Shown piece after piece: positions 35,001 to 40,389 of a DNA stretch of 64,000 bases; position 1 is the first letter of the stretch; the number at the start of each line of letters is the position of its first letter. Location of the stretch: contig JAGGNK010013670.1 in NCBI GenBank assembly GCA_017590115.1, forward strand, positions 62,001-126,000, written 5' to 3'. The stretch comes from Montifringilla adamsi (lineage: Eukaryota > Chordata > Aves > Passeriformes > Passeridae). A model generated the notes under the pieces. The model saw nothing but the letters and a program-made list of their open reading frames with translations. It searched no databases and was not told the origin of the DNA. The position numbers and the translations under genes were made by a program.

Positions 35001-37047
35001 CTGCCATCTGTCCTGTGACCAGCAGTAGTGGTGCTGGTGTATCCTATCACTCTCCTTGCTCATGGACTGTGGACTCACTGGTGCTTATGCTAGGTCTGGG
35101 GGGCTGTGCTCATGGTCTGTGTTATACACTGGAGGGCAAGCAAGCCCAGCATAGACAGCCACAGCCAGCACAGAGGGATATTCCAGTGGGGAAAATCTTA
35201 CTGGAACAGCACACTGGCTCAGAGAAGAGGACTTTGCCATGATTTATCACTTGTCGTGGGAAGAGACCGGAGCTAGGTCAGAATAGTGAGTGCCCTCTGC
35301 TGTGGAGCCTTCCTGTCATTCAGTGTTTCCTCAGCAGTGATGACCCAGAAGCTGTGCTCTGGGAGCTATGGGGATGTCCCCATGCTGGGTGTGACCTGGG
35401 TCTCTGGGCACATGAGTGACCTCGTGCTGAGCCTGCACGGGGACAACAGTGCTTGGGCCACCAGCTGCTCCCTGGCGTTTGAAATGGCACAGTCGTCTCT
35501 GCCAGGGCAGAACAGCAGCACAAGTGCTTCTCCGTCTGCCTTGGGTGCTGCCCGCCGCAAGCTCAAGAGACGGCAGGGAGAGGGAATTCACATTCTCCAT
35601 TTGCTGGCATTTTTTTTTTGGCTGCTTGCTGTGGCCATATTGTCTTTGAACTTATTTTGAAAAAGCCACCTGCTACCAGAGAACTGAGCAGCTTGTGAGC
35701 TGTTCCCACCAAGCTCCTGAATGGAGCTACTGTCCTGAACCCAAGCGACTGCTGTATGTCATAATCACAGAATGGCCTGGCTTGGAAGGGGTCCTAAATG
35801 CATCTCATTCCAACCCCTCTCCCATGCGCAGGGACACTTTCCACTAGACCAGGTTGCTCCAAGCCCTGTCCAGCCTGTCATTAAACACTTCCGGGAATAG
35901 GGCAGCCACAGCTCCTCTGGGGAGCTGGTGCCAGCCCTTCGCCATGTACAGAGGGAAGAAATGTCCTGGCTGTGCTAAGAACTTTGGCCTCAGGGCTGTT
36001 AGCCGAACCTCCAAGCCTGTAGCAGTTCTCTCCTTTTACCAACACCCTTTGTGTGGGCAGGTCCTTCAGACAAAGAGGACAGCACGTCGCCAGAACCTTG
36101 AGCTGCAGAAGTGTGAGGAAATCCTCAGCAAGCTGATCAAGTACCGCTTCAGCTGGCCCTTCAGGTGAGGGCAAGTGGTGTCTTCCTCCTCTGTGGGCAG
36201 GACTGGCCACAGGCTATGTGGGGATATGGGCAGGCTGTGGTGCAGTCCTGCCAGATCCACTTGGGAGACTTATGACTTGCTTTTGGAGCCCTATCTGGGA
36301 AGAAGCTGCTCCAGAAGAAACCACCATGTTCTCAGTCTTCTGCTGAAGACGTGGTGCCCTTCTGAGGTGGCAGGCAAGGGGCTGATGCAGGAGGTAGGTG
36401 TTCTCTACTGCCCCCAGGATTTTTGGAGCACTGAGGGAAGCTTCCCTCATGGACCTTACCCATGCCTGAGCCAGCTCCCTGGGCTCCTGTGCTTCCCATT
36501 CCGGTGCCATAGGGCTGATGTATCTGTAACATTGTAGAGGTATTGCTTGGGCTTGTTGCACCACCATGGGGCTGCAGGTCAGGGGTGCCACAGGGGCGAA
36601 GGGGTGGCGGGATCCCACTTCTCTGCTGTGGTGCCAGGGTTGGCATTCCCTTCCTATCCCTGTGGCCCTTCCTTTGGCAGGGAGCCAGTGACCACGGAGG
36701 AAGCTGAAGACTACTTTGAGGTCATCAGCAACCCCATGGACTTCCAGACTATGCAGAGCAAGTGCTCTTGTGGCAGTTACCGCTCTGTGCAGGAGTTCCT
36801 CTCCGACATGAAGCAGGTGTTCTCCAATGCTGAGCGCTACAACCAGAATGGGAGTCACGTACTGTCCTGCCTGGAGAAGACAGAGCAGTGTTTGATTGAC
36901 ATGGTGCACAAACACCTGCCAGGCCACACGTATGCACGCAGGAAACGCAAGAAGCTCTCTGCCAGGTGCCAGGGACTGGAGGAGCAGGAAGGGGACAGTG
37001 AGTCAGAGCCCCTTGAACATTCCCAGGGGCGGAAGAGAAAGAAATGA
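1593..37047 (+). CDS. BAZ1B: BAZ1B / WSTF, bromodomain adjacent to zinc finger domain 1B (5'-partial, 18 exons)
   Basis: Nuclear chromatin protein. In known biology it partners the ISWI ATPase SMARCA5 (WICH complex), takes part in B-WICH, and phosphorylates H2A.X on Tyr142. Exons, all with GT-AG borders and matching phases: 1593-1709, 3793-3937, 4756-4954, 8520-8641, 9437-9634, 10774-12469, 13979-14117, 14596-14726, 16060-16171, 22639-22737, 23154-23331, 23777-23962, 28068-28215, 29703-29850, 31962-32080, 34266-34414, 36061-36164, 36681-37047. The sum is 4,357 nt: one base of a split codon, 1,451 residues and TGA. The N-terminal ~36 codons, including the start, lie upstream of the window. Domain order is WAC, basic linker with C-motif, coiled coil, DDT, WHIM, PHD, acidic stretch, bromodomain, basic tail. 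Identity rests on recognising near-verbatim human BAZ1B segments in almost every exon. No frameshift or internal stop was seen. Confidence 0.97.
1710..3792 (+). other. BAZ1B: BAZ1B intron a-b
   Basis: 2.1 kb of unique-looking AT-moderate sequence. No repeat or gene recognised. Confidence 0.85.
3793..3937 (+). CDS. BAZ1B: BAZ1B exon b (WAC domain, second part)
   Basis: The acceptor is GCTCAG and the donor GTAAGA (3938). It encodes LKEEFPIWYEKLVLE, then HHNTVSLEKLVDAAW and GEECDFE, completing the WAC domain. It ends in phase 0. Differences from human are conservative (for example FPIW for FPAW). Confidence 0.96.
3938..4755 (+). other. BAZ1B: BAZ1B intron b-c
   Basis: 0.8 kb. Holds the CR1 remnant at 4122-4212 and nothing else that I recognise. 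Confidence 0.85.
4122..4212 (+). mobile_element. CR1 LINE 3'-end remnant
   Basis: A short piece with CTGGTGGAAGGTGTCCCTGT, GGAACTGGATGG and CAAACCATTCCAGGATCC, the last ~90 bp of a CR1. Diverged. Confidence 0.8.
4756..4954 (+). CDS. BAZ1B: BAZ1B exon c (post-WAC acidic/serine-rich linker)
   Basis: The acceptor is GTCCAG and the donor GTAAGT (4955). It encodes VGKEKMLPVKVVKMHP, then KVDEEASEKKSDGACD and SSDKENSSQAAQDN, matching the linker after the WAC domain. The final A joins AT of the next exon to make Asn. Confidence 0.95.
5588..5692 (+). repeat. A/C-only low-complexity stretch
   Basis: About 105 nt of A runs, C runs and AAAC/ACC steps with almost no G or T. Simple-sequence expansion in the intron before exon d. 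Lys/Thr/Pro-rich frames across it are not genes. Confidence 0.85.
7290..7424 (-). mobile_element. CR1 LINE 3' fragment, reverse orientation
   Basis: Reads on the plus strand as ACACAGAATC, GGAAATGACCTTAAAGATG, CATTCCAACCCCCCTGC, CTTCCAGTAGACCA, the reverse complement of the CR1 end. Confidence 0.8.
7549..7687 (+). repeat. Copy 1 of a 140-bp inverted duplication (partner 12574-12719)
   Basis: Matches the reverse complement of 12574-12719 with about five substitutions and one 7-bp indel over 139 bp. Not recognised as CR1. It lies in the intron before exon d. It could be one of two copies of an unlisted repeat family. Confidence 0.9.
7776..7996 (+). mobile_element. CR1 LINE 3' fragment
   Basis: Shows AGGAAGAAATTCTTCCCTGT, CCCTGGCACAGGTTGCCCG, GGTTGGACAGGGCTTG and a CCATGATTCTGTGG tail. 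It lies 350 bp from a reverse CR1 (7290-7424), so the two can pair in the pre-mRNA. Confidence 0.9.
8038..8082 (+). repeat. Homopolymer A tract, 45 As
   Basis: An uninterrupted A run about 40 bp after a CR1 end. CR1 elements do not end in poly(A), so it is not explained by that insertion. The true length may be uncertain in assembly. Confidence 0.95.
8520..8641 (+). CDS. BAZ1B: BAZ1B exon d
   Basis: The acceptor is TTATCAG and the donor GTGACT (8642), a weak non-consensus GTGA donor. It encodes DRARRSPRKLPTSLKKEERK and PPKFLPHKYDVKLKNEDK, a basic segment after the WAC domain. It ends in phase 0. Confidence 0.96.
8642..9436 (+). other. BAZ1B: BAZ1B intron d-e
   Basis: 0.8 kb. Nothing recognised. 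A 98-codon frame at 8821-9117 has no match I know. Confidence 0.85.
9437..9634 (+). CDS. BAZ1B: BAZ1B exon e
   Basis: The acceptor is the uncommon AAG (TATATCCAAG) and the donor GTAAGA (9635). It encodes IISNVPADSLVRTERPPNKE, then RYFIRHNALRAGT and VVEDELVKKYSLPSKFSDF. This conserved block belongs to the region (about human residues 208-345) reported to act with WAC in the H2A.X kinase. The open frame runs on into the intron and a CR1 fragment until about 9886, but the protein match stops at the donor. Confidence 0.96.
9719..9842 (-). mobile_element. CR1-like fragment, reverse orientation
   Basis: Plus strand reads GAATCACAAAATCATTAGGA, AAGCCCTATAAGATGATCAA, CCACTAAACCATGTCCCCAA, matching a common avian CR1 subfamily end in reverse. 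Starts 84 bp after the donor of exon e. Confidence 0.75.
10362..10622 (+). mobile_element. CR1 LINE 3' fragment
   Basis: Shows GGACAAGGGGGAATGACTTC, AAAATTCTTCCCTGTGGGGA, GGCACAGGTTGCCCAGAGAA and GGGGTTGGAACAAGATGG. Its end has lost the typical tail octamers. It lies 150 bp before the giant exon f. Confidence 0.88.
10774..12469 (+). CDS. BAZ1B: BAZ1B giant exon f (C-motif, coiled coil, DDT, WHIM1 region)
   Basis: This 1,696-nt exon carries 39% of the coding sequence in the window. The acceptor is AATTGTAG and the donor GTAAAA. In order it holds: the LWCHVHL motif whose Cys (codon 10894-10896) sits at about residue 337, matching the human Cys338 reported as needed for kinase activity; a Lys/Ser/Pro-rich basic linker; KQMTLLDMAKG; HLPPAALHLIAYYKENKDR; a Lys/Glu/Arg coiled coil at about 11490-11620; the DDT domain from about 11675 to 11870 (NTLFGDVAMVVEFLSCYSG), known to contact the ISWI subunit; the WHIM1/WAKZ region (LTLHSASELVRLCLRKSDV); and a charged helix (LKEENDKKRAEKQKRKE). 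It ends one base into a Val codon. Confidence 0.98.
12574..12719 (-). repeat. Copy 2 of the 140-bp inverted duplication (partner 7549-7687)
   Basis: Begins about 105 bp after the donor of giant exon f. Shared blocks include the reverse complement of CACTTGGGTTTATACTGTG and GGTATAATGGTGCTGGAG. Compared with copy 1 it carries an extra 7 bp. The flanks show no similarity, so the edges are sharp. Confidence 0.9.
13426..13544 (-). mobile_element. CR1 LINE 3' end, reverse arm of an inverted pair
   Basis: Plus strand reads AATCACAGAGTGGTTTGGAT, TTCCACTAGACCAGGTTGCC, CATCCAGCCTAGCC. It abuts the forward CR1 fragment that follows, with their 3' tails pointing outward. Confidence 0.85.
13545..13713 (+). 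mobile_element. CR1 LINE 3' end, forward arm of an inverted pair
   Basis: Reads CACAGAGAAGCTGTGACTGC, GGTCTAGTGGAACGTGTCCC, GGTTGGAACTAGATGATCTT and CCATAATTCTGTG. The last ~90 bp are complementary to the preceding reverse arm, so the transcript can form a long hairpin about 270 nt before exon g. Confidence 0.88.
13979..14117 (+). CDS. BAZ1B: BAZ1B exon g (charged helix, start of WHIM2)
   Basis: The acceptor is TCTAACAG and the donor GTGGGA (14118). It encodes RMEKEAEEERIRRHKAAAEK and KAKLVMRRTPIGTDRNHN. The segment GTDRNHNRYW, completed in the next exon, is the WHIM2 signature found in ISWI-partner proteins. Confidence 0.96.
14118..16059 (+). other. BAZ1B: BAZ1B introns g-h and h-i
   Basis: Two introns around exon h (14596-14726). 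A T-rich run near 14,370 and a short GT run near 14,538. No repeat family or gene recognised. Confidence 0.8.
14596..14726 (+). CDS. BAZ1B: BAZ1B exon h (end of WHIM2, divergent linker)
   Basis: The acceptor is CTTACAG and the donor GTACGG (14727). It starts YWLFSDEVPGLFIEKGWVHD, strongly conserved. The second half (LPHQKKEDLKKDYSPG) differs clearly from the mammalian sequence at the same place, so this linker evolves quickly. Confidence 0.95.
16060..16171 (+). CDS. BAZ1B: BAZ1B exon i (divergent linker, then conserved TTTPKQGQNLW)
   Basis: The acceptor is CTTTTGCAG and the donor GTAACA (16172). It begins KRKSTGSDSRGNKLHRS, with little resemblance to human, and ends AETTTPKQGQNLW, which is nearly identical. 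The phase matches both neighbours and the conserved 3' half fixes the frame. Confidence 0.93.
16172..22638 (+). other. BAZ1B: BAZ1B largest intron, i-j (6.5 kb)
   Basis: No CR1 fragment was recognised, which is unusual beside the CR1-dense neighbouring introns. A 155-codon minus-strand frame (19957-20424) has no recognisable domain. A short A14 run lies near 17,655. Confidence 0.75.
22639..22737 (+). CDS. BAZ1B: BAZ1B exon j
   Basis: The acceptor is TTTTTCAG and the donor GTGAGC (22738). It encodes FLCDSQKDLDELLDCLHPQG and SQLKERLEK, a conserved helical block between WHIM2 and the PHD finger. It follows the largest intron of the window (6.5 kb). Confidence 0.96.
23154..23331 (+). CDS. BAZ1B: BAZ1B exon k
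   Basis: The acceptor is TTTCCAG and the donor GTGAGT (23332). It encodes YQDITHSIHLARKQNLGLKS, NQELLNYLRSDLIEVATRLQ and KGGLGYVDV, all close to human. It ends in phase 0. Confidence 0.96.
23777..23962 (+). CDS. BAZ1B: BAZ1B exon l
   Basis: The acceptor is CCAACAG and the donor GTATTG (23963). It encodes VYSLGSLKDFGECVIALQAG and KKFLQGFMAPKQKRRKHQ, then an acidic helix (EIDEDKKMAEEAK). It ends in phase 0. The basic KQKRRK run is a plausible nuclear-localisation element. Confidence 0.96.
24816..25114 (+). mobile_element. CR1 LINE 3' fragment
   Basis: Shows GACTAATTTACAAGAGCATG, GGACAAGGGGAAATGACTC, AGGTTGCCCAGAGAAGCTGT and GATGAGCTTTAAAGTCCCTT. A well-preserved ~300-bp copy in the intron after exon l. 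Confidence 0.9.
28068..28215 (+). CDS. BAZ1B: BAZ1B exon m (helix and start of PHD finger)
   Basis: The acceptor is GTCTGCAG and the donor GTACGC (28216). It encodes EKWKTAIREAQTFSRMHVLL and CIKWDMSAENARCKVCRKKG. The CKVC pair is the first zinc-ligand pair of the PHD finger. The Gly codon is split across the intron. Confidence 0.97.
29703..29850 (+). CDS. BAZ1B: BAZ1B exon n (PHD finger core)
   Basis: The acceptor is TTTCTTAG and the donor GTGAGT (29851). It encodes EDDKLILCDECNKAFHLFCL, then DGEWQCPACQP, completing the C4HC3 pattern (C-x2-C from the previous exon, CDEC, H-x2-C, CPAC). It finishes with an Arg/Ser-rich ARRSSRSR. All eight zinc ligands are present, so the finger looks functional. 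Confidence 0.97.
30981..31438 (+). mobile_element. CR1 LINE 3' fragment, longest in the BAZ1B introns
   Basis: Extends further 5' than the others, with CTGTTGGAGCAAGTCCAGAG, GTTCAGCCTGGAAAAGAG and GCAGCCTTTTAGTACCTGAA. It ends in the classic ATTCTATGATTCTATGAATG octamer repeat. Between exons n and o. Confidence 0.93.
31962..32080 (+). CDS. BAZ1B: BAZ1B exon o (acidic Glu/Asp tract)
   Basis: The acceptor is TTGTTCTAG and the donor GTAAGG (32081). It encodes NYAEDSAEDEGEEGEEASDE, then a run of Glu residues and DYEVAGLK. A low-complexity acidic tract between the PHD finger and bromodomain is typical of the family. The GAG/GAA run makes length variation between alleles likely. Confidence 0.95.
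34266..34414 (+). CDS. BAZ1B: BAZ1B exon p (basic linker)
   Basis: The acceptor is TATTTCAG and the donor GTAAGA (34415). It starts RPRKAARGKQGS and ends NGADIDEL. The ends match human but the middle (Gln/Arg/Lys-rich) is diverged. It links the acidic tract to the bromodomain. Confidence 0.93.
35761..35980 (-). mobile_element. CR1 LINE 3' fragment, reverse orientation
   Basis: Plus strand reads AATCACAGAATGGCCTGGCT, CTTTCCACTAGACCAGGTTG, CTCCAAGCCCTGTCCAGCCT, then AGAGGGAAGAAATGTCC. Ends about 80 bp before the acceptor of exon q. Confidence 0.88.
36061..36164 (+). CDS. BAZ1B: BAZ1B exon q (start of bromodomain)
   Basis: The acceptor is GTGGGCAG and the donor GTGAGG (36165). It encodes VLQTKRTARRQNLELQKCEE and KYRFSWPFR, helix Z and the start of the ZA loop (the WPF-type shelf). 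A minus-oriented CR1 fragment ends only about 80 bp before the acceptor. Confidence 0.96.
36681..37047 (+). CDS. BAZ1B: BAZ1B terminal coding exon r (bromodomain, basic C terminus)
   Basis: The acceptor is TTTGGCAG. It encodes EPVTTEEAEDYFEVISNPMD, SCGSYRSVQEFLSDMKQVF and AERYNQNGSHVLSCLEKTEQ. The YN pair in AERYN is the position of the acetyl-lysine-reading Asn of bromodomains. The tail ends in a basic SQGRKRKK just before TGA (37045-37047), as in human. Confidence 0.97.
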
Positions 37048-38319
37048 GGGATGGAGAGGCCAGGGGGAGAGCCAGAACTGGAGCAGGCCTTCTGGTGCTG
37101 CCAGGCAGTTGGATGGGTTGTGTGTAGGGAGTTGAGAAGCAGCGGGCACTTCTCTATTAATCCAGCCTTCCCTTGGGCCCATCCTAGTTTTAATTTTTCT
37201 GCAATTTCCTCAAGTGTTTGGTCATCCATTGAGTGGCAATGACTTAATGCTTCCTCCAAAATCTACAAAGCTCTTCCTGAGTCTGTCCTGCCAGGAGGGG
37301 GAAGGTGGGAGGGCAAGGGGAGGGCCTGGCCAAGCTTGGCTGGGCAGAGGAGCACCAGCCTGCTCCAGCTCAGGCACTGTTGGTTTCCTGGAATGAATTG
37401 CTTCCTTGCCTCTGCAAGCAGCCAGAGCATGGTGGGGACCGTCTACTGCCAGTCATGTGAGCACACCAGCCTCCAACTGGTGCAGGGGGGGGATCGTGTT
37501 GCTCCACAGAAGAACTGGGTGCCATCACGCCAATGGGCTATTCAGGCTTGCCTGTATATATTTTTATGGTGTTAATTCTGAGCCTGGGTTCTGGGCTGTG
37601 TGTGGCGAGCAAGCACTTAGGTGTACTGCGGTCTGGCTTTCACCAGCATCCCAACACCACTGCTCCAAGGTGCTCCTGCTTTCCCCTCTCCTTGGGGAGC
37701 AGTCCCTGGAGGTCTCGGTCCAAGGAGGGCTCTGAGCTCAGCTCCCCACCTGTACATGTCAAGAGGAGGCTCCCTGCTCCCCTGGACCTGCATGCCATCA
37801 TGCAGCCCTGTTGAGTGCCAGCAGCAAACTGGAGAGTGTGGGTGTCTGCGCAGCCCAAGGAGAGCTCCAAGGCCAGGGGAGAAGCAGAAATGTGCTGTGT
37901 AACTTTTTAAATTAATTTTTTAGTTGAAAGTGGCTTCGTTTCTAGCTGTGATCTTGTACAAAGAACACCTGTAAGATACCCTTGTCTTGCTTTGGCACAT
38001 GTACAGTTTATATAAAATCGTGTTTGCTTTAGATTTTCCCCCTCTTTAAAACTCATTTTCCTACCAGTAGCAGGAGTTACATCGGGGACTTTGCGGGGTG
38101 AGAGGGAGATCCTAGTCTCTCTCAGCCACACTCTCACGACATTTCATAGTAACACCCTTGCTCCTGTGCCATAGCCCAGCATCAGCTCCTGCTGCCCCAG
38201 ATGCTGACTTTTCCCTAAGAAAAGGGTTTGTTTTCTCATTCTCTCTTCCTCTCCATCATGACAGATTTGGATCATACAATCAGGGCTTGAACTTCTTATC
38301 CCAGAATTGTTTGATGTGG

Positions 38320-38325
38320 AATAAA
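38320..38325 (+). promoter_or_regulatory. AATAAA, possible proximal poly(A) signal of BAZ1B
   Basis: A canonical hexamer about 1.27 kb after the stop codon. It would give a shorter 3' UTR if used. The downstream sequence is less GT-rich than at the distal site. Confidence 0.4.
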
Positions 38326-38732
38326 TGGGCCATGGGGCTGTTCTGTGCTGGTTTTGTAACAGAAAAGCAGAAGCAGCTGTTGTAGCTCCTGGGATTTGAG
38401 AAGAAAAGAATAATCAATTACAAATTTCAGCCTAGTTTTGTGAATGTTTTAGGTTTGGGGTTTTTTTTAATGGGTACTTGTTTTCAGTTCTGGACTGGCA
38501 ATGACTGCGGATGAGGCAAGTTTCCAGCCCCTTCCCTCTCCTCAGCCTCACTCCCTGCCCCACAGAATAGCACTGACATTTGTATCTCGCACGTCCCTTC
38601 AGAGGCTGTTTTGTCTTGTTTCCTAGAGATCATTTCCTACAGGTCCTACACGGTGGAACCTTTGGAACTGCAAGTTTTCTAAAAATCAGTGTCACTTGGG
38701 GGGAGGGGGTTTCTGCAAAGGGCTGTACTTGT

Positions 38733-38757
38733 AATAAATTGGAAACTTAAGAATAAA
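38733..38757 (+). promoter_or_regulatory. Tandem AATAAA distal poly(A) signals of BAZ1B
   Basis: Two canonical hexamers, 38733-38738 and 38752-38757, are followed within 20-70 nt by a TG-rich region (TGTGTTTG, GTGTGAG, TGTGTTGGTGTGG), the usual downstream element. This is the likely main cleavage site. Confidence 0.75.
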
Positions 38758-39983
38758 CATTATGTACTTGTGTTTGTAAACGTGGCTTGTGTGAGTTCTT
38801 TGTTGGTCCCTGTGTTGGTGTGGGATTGTCTGATACAGCTTTCCTCTGCCTTCCTAGAACTACTACTGGACATCTCTGGAGCACAAATGGAGCTGTGACG
38901 TAAAGGAATGGTGAGTCAGGATCAGATCAGCTTCTGGGATGGTGCTGGTGTGTTGTCACCCTCCCCAACGACAAGGAACAGAGTTGTGCTGTGCCTGCCC
39001 CTGGAGTGGGGAGCAGTCCTTGTTCCTTGTCCTGTGCAGGGTGCCATTGTGACACTTATCCTCCTGTTCCATTCAGGGAGGCACTGGGTACCCCTGGAGG
39101 GACTACCTCCAGGAGATGGGGAGCTGGGATGTCTCTGCTCTTTTGCCCTAGCATGGCCTGGCTACCCCGCAAAGCCTATTCACTTAGGTTGGAATGTGTT
39201 TTGCAACCTGAGCCGTGCTTGCAGGAAGGATTATTGCTGCTGTGTCCCAGGCCCCCATCCTGATCTCCAGCAGCCCAGGAGGGGCACTTGGAGCTCCAAG
39301 GGCAGCATGGCTGGAGCAGTGACGTGCCAGTGCTCGTGACCACAGCTGCGACACAAAGGGTTTGGCCGAAGCTTTGCTTGTTTCTGCTGGGACGACGAGG
39401 GTTCCTGGGTGTCTTCATCCTGCTTCTCACTCCAAATCTGAACTGGGAGTGTTCCAGCCAGGCCCCATACTGCTGGGCAGGGAAATCCTGATGGGTTTGA
39501 GAGCTTGAAGGCTCTTGGCAATGGGCTGATGCTGTTTTCCCTGGAGAACCCTCCTCTCTCCACAGGAGGTGGTTTGGCTTGCTGGCCATGCAACAGGACC
39601 TGGGTGAATCTGCGTGACTCCAGCTGGGATTTTTCCAGGCCTCATCGTGGAGATCTCGCAGCAGCATCTGCTCCAAGACCTTTTTGGAGACTTGTTTTTT
39701 ATAGCAGCCCCTCCATGGCATCAGTGTCCTGTGCAGGGCTATAAATAGCTGTCCTCACACCTGGCAGGGCAATGTGGGGGCTTGGCGGGCAGCCGGAGCC
39801 CTGCTGTCACCATCATCAGCCCTGCTGCACCTGCTGCCTGCAACAAACCCCCAGGAGCTCCTATGATTGCTGGAGTTCCAGCATGGCCTTGGGAAAATGA
39901 GACCCAACTTTGGCCCCCTGGGTTTCCTCATGGCTTAATTCTCAATCATTAATTAATATTCTGGGTAATGGGGGTATTGTATT

Positions 39984-40389
39984 TGCAGGGACCCCCGTGG
40001 CAGGGAGGAATGATGCATCTGACTCCATGTTCTCAGAAGGCTAATTTATTACTTTATAATGCTATATTATATTAAAGAATACTATACTATACTATACTGA
40101 AGAATACAGAAAAGATACTCAATGCTAAAAAAGATAATAATGAAAACTTGTGACTCTTTCCAGAGTCTTGACACAGCTTGGCATTGATTGGCCAAAGAGT
40201 CAAAACAATTCACACCAGAATCCAATGAGGCAATCACTTTTGGGTAAACAATCTCCAAGCTCATTCCACACATGAGCACAACACAGGAGAAACAGAGATA
40301 AGAATTGTTTTCCTTTTCTCTGAGGCTTCTCAGCTTCCCAGGAGAAGAATCCTGGGTGAAGGGATTTTTCAGAGAATGCGAATGCCCCA
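39984..40389 (-). mobile_element. Solo LTR-like element, passerine ERV-type repeat
   Basis: About 406 bp bounded by TG and CA. The plus strand holds GAATGATGCATCTGACTCC, an AT-rich part with an ACTAT pentanucleotide run, CTTTCCAGAGTCTTGACAC, GAGGCTTCTCAGCTTCCCAG and GATTTTTCAGAGAATGCG. I recognise this as a repeat common in songbird genomes and infer an endogenous-retrovirus LTR. An AATAAA on the minus strand near 40,048 fits an LTR polyadenylation signal in that orientation. No viral coding sequence accompanies it. The exact ends and any target-site duplication are unclear. Confidence 0.7.

Larger units (their letters stand above)
28216..36680 (+). other. BAZ1B: BAZ1B introns m-n to q-r
   Basis: Introns among exons n, o, p and q. 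CR1 copies at 30981-31438 and 35761-35980 are the only recognised repeats. GC content rises toward the 3' end. Confidence 0.8.
37048..38775 (+). other. BAZ1B: BAZ1B 3' UTR
   Basis: About 1.7 kb without a credible coding frame. It includes an AT-rich block near 37,895-38,060. The end is inferred from two close AATAAA signals (38733, 38752) followed by a strongly GT-rich stretch at about 38,770-38,825. No splice sites or repeats were recognised within it. Confidence 0.8.

Noticed and set aside
36214..36927. 237-codon minus-strand frame
   Set aside because: Antisense to BAZ1B exon r and its intron. The sense strand carries the conserved bromodomain.
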